Below, piece by piece: positions 21,858-29,523 of a stretch of 40,604 nucleotides of DNA. The notes under the pieces were generated by a model that did no database searches, was not told the DNA's origin, and saw only the letters and a program-made list of their open reading frames with translations. This stretch comes from Massilia sp. GTDB taxonomy: Bacteria; Pseudomonadota; Gammaproteobacteria; Burkholderiales; Burkholderiaceae_D. The translations under genes were made by a program, and so were the position numbers. The stretch is taken from contig JAQGLR010000309.1 of the NCBI GenBank assembly GCA_028292765.1, positions 1 through 40,604 of the forward strand. Direction: 5' to 3'. Numbering within the stretch: position 1 is the stretch's first letter; each line of letters opens with the position of its first letter.

Positions 21858-23138
21858 ATGCTGCCACCGACCGATCCCGACCTGCTGCCGAAAGACCCCG
21901 TCATCCCGGTGCCGCTGCCGGCGCCGCACAAGATCGTCATGCTGTCGGCCGGTGGGCTGGCGATGCTGCTCGCCGCGCTGGCGATGCTGGGGCCGTTCTC
22001 GATCGACGCCTACCTGCCGGCCTTCCCGCAGATCCAGGCCGACCTGCGCGCCACGTCCCTTGAGGTGCAGCAGACCCTGACCGCCTACATGCTGGCGTTT
22101 TCCGGCATGGTGCTGTGGCACGGCGCGCTGTCGGACGCCTTCGGACGGCGCAACGTGATCCTGGTCGCCCTGGCCGTGTTCGCGATCGGCACCCTGGGCT
22201 GCGCGGCCGCCTCCACCGTGCATTACCTGTGGGTGTTCCGCATCATGCAGGGGGTCTCGGCCGGGGCCGGGGTCGTGGTCGGGCGCGCCATCATCCGCGA
22301 CTTGTATTCCGATGCGCCGGCGGCGCGCTTGCTGTCGATGGTGACGATGATCTTCTCGATCGCGCCGGCCCTGGCGCCCGTGCTGGGTGGCTGGATCGTC
22401 ACCTGGTTCGACTGGCGTGCGATTTTCCTGGCGCTGTGCGGCTATACGGCCGTGCTGGGCTGGGTGTGCTGGAAGCACCTGCCGGAAACCGTGCCTCCGG
22501 GCCAGCGCCAGCCGTTCAACCCGCGCTTCCTGGCGCAGAGCTACAGCGCCATCTTCGGTTCCGTCCTGTTCCACCTGAAGGCCGGCATCACGGCGCTGAA
22601 CTTCGCCGGACTGTTCCTCTACATTACCGCCTCGCCGGTGCTGCTGCCCGTGCACCTGGGGCTCGGTCCGTCGGAATTTGCCTGGTTGTTCGTGCCGACC
22701 GTGAGCGGCATCTTCCTCGGTTCGATGGCCGCCAACCGCATGGCCGGCAAGCAGAGCTTCGCACGCCAGATCTGGATGGGCTTCGGCTTCATGCTCAGCG
22801 CCGTCGCCTTCAACGTCGGCTACCACCTGTTCCAGCCGCCGGCCTTGCCGTGGACGGTGCTGCCGATGTTCGTCTTCACCTTCGGCAGCTCGCTGATTTC
22901 GCCAGGGGCGACGCTGCTCGCGCTCGACCTGTTCCCGCATATCCGCGGCACCGCCGCGTCCTGCCAGTCGTTCATCACGACGCTGCTCGGGGCGATCGTG
23001 GCCGGCGTGATTTCGCCGGCGCTGTCGCATTCGGTGCTGGCGCTGGCCCTGGGCCAGGCCGGTTTCGCCGTGCTCTCGCTGGTGCTGTGGCTGGTTGCCC
23101 GCCAGTACCGCCGGGTCAAGGAGCGCAACGGCGCGTAA
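21858..23138 (+). CDS. Bcr/CflA family multidrug efflux MFS transporter
   Basis: MLGPFSIDAYLPAFPQIQADL, GALSDAFGRRNVIL, RIMQGVSAGAGVVVGRAIIRDL; about 12 TM segments. Confidence 0.9.
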   Translation: MLPPTDPDLLPKDPVIPVPLPAPHKIVMLSAGGLAMLLAALAMLGPFSIDAYLPAFPQIQADLRATSLEVQQTLTAYMLAFSGMVLWHGALSDAFGRRNVILVALAVFAIGTLGCAAASTVHYLWVFRIMQGVSAGAGVVVGRAIIRDLYSDAPAARLLSMVTMIFSIAPALAPVLGGWIVTWFDWRAIFLALCGYTAVLGWVCWKHLPETVPPGQRQPFNPRFLAQSYSAIFGSVLFHLKAGITALNFAGLFLYITASPVLLPVHLGLGPSEFAWLFVPTVSGIFLGSMAANRMAGKQSFARQIWMGFGFMLSAVAFNVGYHLFQPPALPWTVLPMFVFTFGSSLISPGATLLALDLFPHIRGTAASCQSFITTLLGAIVAGVISPALSHSVLALALGQAGFAVLSLVLWLVARQYRRVKERNGA

Positions 23139-23412
23139 GAACACGGGCGAAGCACCTGCCTTATGCATCTCACATAGGTTTTTATACAAAAAACCGTACC
23201 CTGTATGCATCAATTTCCCGGTATAGGACAGACTTTTGATTGAAAGTATTGTTCCTAATCAGAAATGTATATATGCTAAGACGAGTTTTTAACAATGGAA
23301 CAAAGAAAGAAAGCTTTCTCTTTTCCAAAGATTGCTTGAATGTCATGTCGTGGTAGCCCCGCCGGGAGCGCCACCCCGCAACCTTCGTTTAGTGGCGTCC
23401 TCGCTTGAGACA

Positions 23413-25572
23413 ATGCATCAACCAGACCAGGATATCCGCAATCGCCTGCTGATCGCCCGCTTGCCGGCGATGCCGCAGATACTCATCAAGCTGCTCGGGC
23501 ACCTGCAGGCCGACGACCTCGGCATGCCCGAGCTGGCGGCCCTGATCGCGAACGACGCCGGCATCACCGGCAAGCTGCTGGCCGTGGCCAGCAGCTCGGC
23601 CTACCAGCGCAACGGCCGCGGCGCGAACCTCGAGCAGTCGCTCGTTGCGCTCGGCACCGACATGATCAAGACGCTGGTGATCAGCGACTCGGTCTTCCAG
23701 ACTTTCAGCAGCTTCCCGCATTCCGGCAGCACCGACCTGCGCGCCTTCTGGAAGCGCTCGCTGGCAGCCGCCGTGTTCGCGCGCGACATCGCGCGCCGCA
23801 TCGACTATCCGCACCTCGAGGAAGCCTATCTGGCCGGCCTCTTGCACAACGTCGGGCGCCTGGCCCTGCTGGCCACCGCACCGAAGGAATACGCTTTTAA
23901 CTTCACCGCGCGCGACGACGAAGACCTGTGCGCGGTCGAGCAGCGCACGCTGCAGATCACCCACGCCGAAGCCGGCGCCTGGCTGGTCGAGCGCTGGCAG
24001 CTCGACTCCTTCATGGCCGACGCCGTGCTGTACCACCACGAGACGAGCGAGCGCCTGGTGGCGGCGCATCCATTGATCCGCATCGTGCGGACGGCGCACG
24101 TGATGGCCTGCCATGCGGACGACCATCACACACTGCTTGATGCCGCGGCGCTGTGCGGCATCGAGGAGGGCGAACTCGACGCCATGCTGGCATCGGGCGC
24201 GCGCCAGGTCGACAAGGCCGCCGCCCACCTCGGCATCGATCTCGCCGGCGCCGACGACATCCCGACCCCGCCGGCGTATGCCGCGCCGCTGCTGGACCCG
24301 GTCCAGCAGCGCCTGTCGGAAGAGGTGCGCAACCTGGTGCTGGTGTCCGAAGTCGGCCAGACCTTCGCACGCCAGCAGGGAGAAAGCGGCCTGCTCGAAT
24401 CGATGACGCGCTCGGCGCGCATCCTGTTCGATTTCGATAACACCGTGATCCTGCTCGAGAACCCGACCGGACAGACGCTGGTGGGCGCACCCAGTGCGAC
24501 CACGGGACGTATCGCCGAATTCACCATCCCGCTGGTCAAGGGAGGGCGGGTAGCCGAGTCCGTGCACCAGCGGCGCACCGCGTATATCCGGCGCGACGCC
24601 GAAGCCCTCGCCCTGCCCGAGGAGCAGTTGCTGCGCATGCTCGGCACCGAGGGCATGGTCTGCCTGCCCCTGGTCGCGGGCGGGCGTTGCCTCGGCGTGA
24701 TGGTCGGCGGGATCCAGGCGTGGCAGCTCGCCGATTGCCAGAAACGCGAGCGCTTCCTCCAGGCATTCGGCGCCCAGGCCGCGACCGCGCTGGAGACCGC
24801 GCTTTCCGAGCGCGGCAACGCGCGCCGCCAGCTGGCCAGCGTCGCCGAGGAATACCGCGAAGCGTCGCGCCGCGTGGTGCATGAGGTGAACAACCCGCTG
24901 TCGATTATCAAGAATTACCTGAGTGTCCTCGACAGCAAACTCGCGCGCCAGGAGCCGGTCGCCACCGAAATGTCGGTCCTGAACGAAGAGATCGACCGCG
25001 TCGGCCAGCTGATCGGCAGCCTGGCCGAGATCCAGCCGATGAGCACCGGCCCGCGTCCGCTCGACGTGGCCAAGGTCGTCGACGACGTGGTGCGCCTGTT
25101 CCGCGCCGGCCAGTTCGTCCCGGGCAGCGTGCAGATCGCCACCACCATGAACGACGACGCGCGCCTGGTCGAGGGCGAGGCCGACCTGCTCAAGCAGATC
25201 CTGGTGAACCTCGTCAAGAATGCGGTCGAGGCGCTGGGCGAGGTCGGCGGCGGGCGCATCGAGATCGTCAACCGCGGCCATGTCCACCGCGAGCGCAAGC
25301 TGTACCTGGAACTGGCCGTGACCGATACCGGTCCGGGCCTGTCGCCGGAAGTGATGGCCAACCTGTTCTCGGCGGTGCGCAGCACCAAGGAAGGCGCGCA
25401 CCGCGGCCTGGGCCTGTCGATCGTCCACGGCCTCGTGAAGAAGCTGGGTGGCCAGATCGCCTGCCGCAGCGGCCGGGGCGGCACTGCATTCGAAATCCTG
25501 CTGCCGGCCTGGTCCGGCGCCAGCACCAACCCGGCGCCGGCCCTCCCGGCGCGCGCAATCGGTTCAGTATGA
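23413..25572 (+). CDS. HDOD-GAF-histidine kinase (cytoplasmic hybrid sensor; ORF open to 23332)
   Basis: HDOD (RLPAMPQILIKLLGHLQADDLGMPELAALIANDAGITGKLLAVASSSAYQ), GAF-like middle, H-box RRVVHEVNNPLSIIKNYLS, N/G boxes NLVKNAVEAL, VTDTGPGLSPE, GAHRGLGLSIV. Confidence 0.92.
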   Translation: MHQPDQDIRNRLLIARLPAMPQILIKLLGHLQADDLGMPELAALIANDAGITGKLLAVASSSAYQRNGRGANLEQSLVALGTDMIKTLVISDSVFQTFSSFPHSGSTDLRAFWKRSLAAAVFARDIARRIDYPHLEEAYLAGLLHNVGRLALLATAPKEYAFNFTARDDEDLCAVEQRTLQITHAEAGAWLVERWQLDSFMADAVLYHHETSERLVAAHPLIRIVRTAHVMACHADDHHTLLDAAALCGIEEGELDAMLASGARQVDKAAAHLGIDLAGADDIPTPPAYAAPLLDPVQQRLSEEVRNLVLVSEVGQTFARQQGESGLLESMTRSARILFDFDNTVILLENPTGQTLVGAPSATTGRIAEFTIPLVKGGRVAESVHQRRTAYIRRDAEALALPEEQLLRMLGTEGMVCLPLVAGGRCLGVMVGGIQAWQLADCQKRERFLQAFGAQAATALETALSERGNARRQLASVAEEYREASRRVVHEVNNPLSIIKNYLSVLDSKLARQEPVATEMSVLNEEIDRVGQLIGSLAEIQPMSTGPRPLDVAKVVDDVVRLFRAGQFVPGSVQIATTMNDDARLVEGEADLLKQILVNLVKNAVEALGEVGGGRIEIVNRGHVHRERKLYLELAVTDTGPGLSPEVMANLFSAVRSTKEGAHRGLGLSIVHGLVKKLGGQIACRSGRGGTAFEILLPAWSGASTNPAPALPARAIGSV

Positions 25573-25576
25573 GGTC

Positions 25577-27805
25577 ATGATGAACGAGTACAGCGCCAGC
25601 GGCGAACCGGCCGGACATGCCGACTTTGAAGACCAGCCACGCCTGCTGCTCGTCGACGACGAGCCACGCCTGCTGGCTTCCCTCCACGAACTGCTGCGCG
25701 ACCGCGGCTTCCACCTGACCACGGCCAGCTCCGGCGCCGAGGCGATTGCCCACCTGTCGCGCTTCCGTTTCGACCTGGTCCTGCTCGACCTGCGCCTGCC
25801 CGACATCGGCGGCCACGAGATCATGGACTTCATGAACGAGCGCGGGGTCGACGCCGACGTGATCGTGATGAGCGGCGAAGTGGGGATCGAGGCGGCCATC
25901 GGGGCGCTCAAGCGCGGCGCCTACGATTACCTGCGCAAGCCCTACAGCCGCGAGGAGTTGATGAAGACGGTCGGCAACGCGCTCGAGCAGCGGCGCCTGG
26001 CCAGCGCCAACCTGCGCATCGCGAACCAGCTGGAAAACTCCGAGAAGATGTACCGCTACCTGGTCGACAGCTCGCCGGACATCATCTACACGCTCAACCA
26101 CGAAGGCCGCTTCACCTTCGTCAACGACCGCGCGTACCAGTTATTGGGGTTCTCGCGCGATGTGCTGATCGGCAAGCATTATTCGATCCTGGTGCACGAC
26201 GAAGACCTCGAGCGCGCGCGCTATGTCTTCAACGAGCGCCGCGTCGACGAACGCGCCTCGCGCAACGTCGAACTGCGGCTGAAGTGCAGGGGAGCCAGAA
26301 GCAATAGCGGCGAGCGCACCTTCAACAACACCCTGATGACGATTTCGCTGAACTCGATCGGCATGCACGTGCCCGACGGCGAAGTGAGGAAACTCGAGTT
26401 CTTCGGCACCTACGGCGTGGCGCGCGACATCACCGACCGCAAGCGCGCCGAGGAAGTCATCTCCTACCAGGCCTACCACGACATCCTGACCGACCTGCCG
26501 AACCGGATCCTGTTCAAGGACCGCCTGGGCCTGGCCGTGATCCAGGCCAAGCGCAAGCAGACCGAACTGGCCGTGATGTTCATCGACCTGGACCGGTTCA
26601 AGCTCGTGAACGACACGCTTGGCCACGTGAAGGGCGACGAGCTGCTGCAGCAGGCGGCGGTGCGCCTGAAGGACTGCCTGCGCCGCGGCGACACGATCGC
26701 GCGCCAGGGCGGCGACGAATTCACGATCGTGCTGCCCGAGCTGCGCGACCGCGACGACGCGCGCATCATCGCCGACAAGTTTTTGGAGAGCCTGCAGCGT
26801 CCGTTCGACCTCGACGGCCACGAAGTGCACATCTCGGCCTCGATCGGCATTGCGATCTACCCCGGCGACGGCGAGTCGATCGACGAGCTGCTGCGCCATG
26901 CCGACATCGCGATGTACCAGGTGAAAGCCCTGGGCAAGAACGGCCACAGTTTTTATCACGACTCGATGCTCGACGTGTCGCACCAGAAGATCGCGCTGGA
27001 GCAGGCGCTGCGCCGCGCGCTCGAGCACAACGAGCTGGAGATGTATTACCAGCCGCAGATCGACTCCACGAGCGGGCGCATCATCGGCGCCGAAGCGCTG
27101 ATGCGCTGGAACCACCCGACGCGCGGGCTGCTGTCGGCCGGCGAATTCCTGCCCTTCGCCGAAGAGAACGGCCTGATGCTGCCGATATCGGACTGGATGA
27201 TCGGCGCGCTGTGCCGCGACATGCTGCAGTGGAACCTGGCCAGCGGCCAGGAAGTCAAACTGTCGCTGAACCTGTCGCCCCAATACCTCGACCGCGGCGA
27301 CTTCTTCGAGAAGATGCGCGGGGCGCTGGTGCGCTACGGGATTTCGCCGGCCCAGATCGAGGTCGAGATCACCGAGAACATCTGCATCCGCAATCCGCAG
27401 TACGCGATCGAGCAGCTGAACAAGCTGTGCCAGCTCGGCGTGTCGGTGGCGATCGACGACTTCGGCACCGGCTACTCCTCGCTGTCCTACCTGCACCGCT
27501 TCCCGATCCACACGATGAAGATCGACCAGTCCTTCGTGCAGGAGATCCACGACGCGCACGGGCACTACCCGGTGATCCTGGCGATCATCTCGATCGCGCG
27601 CGGCCTGAACCTGAACCTGGTGGCCGAGGGCGTCGAGACGGAGATCCAGGCCGATTACCTGCGCGCCAACGGCTGCGAGACGATGCAGGGCTACCTGTTC
27701 CACCGCCCGATTTCGCTCTCCAGCTTCATTGGCGTGCTGCGTGCGCAGGTACCCGCGAGCGTGGTGGCGCCGCCGGCCCCTGTCGTGCTCGCACTGCGCG
27801 CTTGA
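25577..27805 (+). CDS. Response regulator REC-PAS-GGDEF-EAL protein (start 25577 or 25580)
   Basis: REC (LLLVDDEPRLL, LVLLDLRLPD, YLRKPYS), PAS (YRYLVDSSPDIIYTLNHEGRFTFVN), intact RQGGDEF, intact GAEALMRW, DDFGTGYSSL, KIDQSFV. Confidence 0.96.
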   Translation: MMNEYSASGEPAGHADFEDQPRLLLVDDEPRLLASLHELLRDRGFHLTTASSGAEAIAHLSRFRFDLVLLDLRLPDIGGHEIMDFMNERGVDADVIVMSGEVGIEAAIGALKRGAYDYLRKPYSREELMKTVGNALEQRRLASANLRIANQLENSEKMYRYLVDSSPDIIYTLNHEGRFTFVNDRAYQLLGFSRDVLIGKHYSILVHDEDLERARYVFNERRVDERASRNVELRLKCRGARSNSGERTFNNTLMTISLNSIGMHVPDGEVRKLEFFGTYGVARDITDRKRAEEVISYQAYHDILTDLPNRILFKDRLGLAVIQAKRKQTELAVMFIDLDRFKLVNDTLGHVKGDELLQQAAVRLKDCLRRGDTIARQGGDEFTIVLPELRDRDDARIIADKFLESLQRPFDLDGHEVHISASIGIAIYPGDGESIDELLRHADIAMYQVKALGKNGHSFYHDSMLDVSHQKIALEQALRRALEHNELEMYYQPQIDSTSGRIIGAEALMRWNHPTRGLLSAGEFLPFAEENGLMLPISDWMIGALCRDMLQWNLASGQEVKLSLNLSPQYLDRGDFFEKMRGALVRYGISPAQIEVEITENICIRNPQYAIEQLNKLCQLGVSVAIDDFGTGYSSLSYLHRFPIHTMKIDQSFVQEIHDAHGHYPVILAIISIARGLNLNLVAEGVETEIQADYLRANGCETMQGYLFHRPISLSSFIGVLRAQVPASVVAPPAPVVLALRA

Positions 27806-27814
27806 CCATTCGCC

Positions 27815-29401
27815 ATGCATAGCGCGACCGCGCCCGTTACCGCGCCTGCCACCAGTGAGCGCCACACGGCCGAGTACCTGCGCGTCAAGGGCCTGGCCGA
27901 GCGCGGCATCGCCAGCGCCCAGCACAGCCTGGGTTACATGTACGCCAATGGCGAGGGCGTGCCGCGCGACGAAGCCGTGGCCGTGGCCTGGTACCGCAAG
28001 GCCGCCGGCGCCGGCTTGAGCCACGCCCAGTACAACCTCGGCGTCATGTACCAGAAGGGCCAGGGCGTGGCGCAGGACCAGGCAGAGGCTATTTACTGGT
28101 ACGCCCAGGCGGCCGAACAGGGTTATGCCCCGGCCCAGTACAACCTCGGCTGGCTGTATGCGAAGGGGCAGGGCGTGCAAGCCGACGTCGGGCAGGCGCT
28201 GCACTGGTTCCGCCAGGCGGCCGAACAGGGCGACCCCGGCGCCCAGCACAACCTCGGCATGATGTACGAAGGCGGCAAGGGCGTGGCGCAGGACCTCGAT
28301 GCGGCGCTTGGCTGGTACCGGCGCGCGGCGGACCAGGGCTATGCGCGCGCGCAGTTCGCCCTCGCCCTGCGCTACGACAGCGGCCAGGGCGTCGAGCGCG
28401 ATCCACAGGAAGCGTTGTCCCTGCTCCGCCGCGCGGCGGAGCAGGGACACCCCCCGGCCCAGTTCAACCTGGCGCTGCGCTACGACAAGGGCGAGGACCT
28501 CGAACAGGACAGCCGCCTGGCGATCCACTGGTACGAGCGCGCCGGCGCCCAGGGGCACGCCAGCTCGCAATTCAACCTCGCGCTGATCCTCGACAGCGGC
28601 CATGGCGTGGCGCGCGACGAAGACCAGGCCCTGACCTGGTACCGCCGCGCCGCCGAGCGCGGCCACGCGGGCGCGCAGGACAATCTCGGGCTGCGCTACG
28701 AGCACGGGCAGGGCGTGGAACGCGATCCGGCGCAGGCGGCAAGCTGGTACCGCCAGGCCGCCATCCAGGGTTTGCCGGCGGCGCAGTACCACCTGGCGCA
28801 GCTCCTCGACGCCGGCAGCGGGGTCCCCCACGATCCGGCACAGGCAGTCGAGTGGTACGCCCGTGCGGCCGAGCAGGGCCACCTGCGCGCCCAGTTCGAC
28901 CTCGGCCTGCGCTACGAAAACGGCGTCGGGGTCGAACAGGATACGGCGCGCGCACTGCGCTGGTACTTGCGCGCGGCCGAGCAGGACTACGCGCCGGCGC
29001 AGCACATGGTGGCCACCCTGCTCGACCGCAGCGACGCGGTCGATCCGCTTGAAGCGACCGGGTGGTATCGCAAGGCGGCGGACGCCGGGCATGCGCTGGC
29101 CCAGTTCGCGCTCGGGCTGCGCCATGACAGTGCGCATGGCGCCGAGCGCGATGACGAGGCGGCGCATTTCTGGTACCTGTGCGCCGCGCGCCAGGGGCAT
29201 GCCCGGGCGCAGTTCAACGTCGGGGTGATGTATGCGATGGGGCAGGGCGCCGTGTGCGACCTGGTCGAGGCATACGGGTGGCTGGCGCGGGCGGCGGGTG
29301 CAGGCATTGCGGCGGCGGGGCCGTACCTGAAGCGGGTCACCGGCCGCATGACGGCGGCGCAACTGGCGCAGGTGCGCGGCCTGATGCAGGAGGCGGCGTA
29401 G
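27815..29401 (+). CDS. Sel1/tetratricopeptide-like repeat protein with about 13 Sel1 units
   Basis: Tandem ~36-aa units of type G-xAQ-NLGxxYxxGxGVxxDxxxAxxWYxxAAxQ; no signal peptide. Confidence 0.93.
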   Translation: MHSATAPVTAPATSERHTAEYLRVKGLAERGIASAQHSLGYMYANGEGVPRDEAVAVAWYRKAAGAGLSHAQYNLGVMYQKGQGVAQDQAEAIYWYAQAAEQGYAPAQYNLGWLYAKGQGVQADVGQALHWFRQAAEQGDPGAQHNLGMMYEGGKGVAQDLDAALGWYRRAADQGYARAQFALALRYDSGQGVERDPQEALSLLRRAAEQGHPPAQFNLALRYDKGEDLEQDSRLAIHWYERAGAQGHASSQFNLALILDSGHGVARDEDQALTWYRRAAERGHAGAQDNLGLRYEHGQGVERDPAQAASWYRQAAIQGLPAAQYHLAQLLDAGSGVPHDPAQAVEWYARAAEQGHLRAQFDLGLRYENGVGVEQDTARALRWYLRAAEQDYAPAQHMVATLLDRSDAVDPLEATGWYRKAADAGHALAQFALGLRHDSAHGAERDDEAAHFWYLCAARQGHARAQFNVGVMYAMGQGAVCDLVEAYGWLARAAGAGIAAAGPYLKRVTGRMTAAQLAQVRGLMQEAA

Positions 29402-29425
29402 GGTGGGCGGGTCTCCCGCTCACGC
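29398..29425. repeat. Short hairpin repeat GTAGGGTGGGCGGG-TCT-CCCGCTCACGCG
   Basis: gtgggcggg/cccgctcac arms with one mismatch; shares flanks GTAGGGTGG and CACGCG with 13030; contains the TAG stop of the Sel1 gene. Confidence 0.5.
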
Positions 29426-29523
29426 GTTCAAGCGTCGCATGCATAGCAAAAACCGGACCCCGATCCCGGCACCCCACGGTTAAAATACCGGGCACAACAA
29501 CCACAACGCCCCCCCGGAGATCC

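Noticed and set aside
23389-25428. 679-aa minus-strand ORF antisense to the HDOD kinase
   Set aside because: Shadow ORF; the plus strand carries all HDOD/kinase motifs.
25638-25682. Direct repeat agccacgcctgctg within the REC domain gene
   Set aside because: In-frame codon coincidence encoding PRLL twice (QPRLLLVDDEPRLLA); explained by protein sequence.
26141-29362. 1073-aa minus-strand ORF antisense to the GGDEF-EAL and Sel1 genes
   Set aside because: Repetitive shadow of the Sel1 repeats and GC-rich codons; no recognisable domain.
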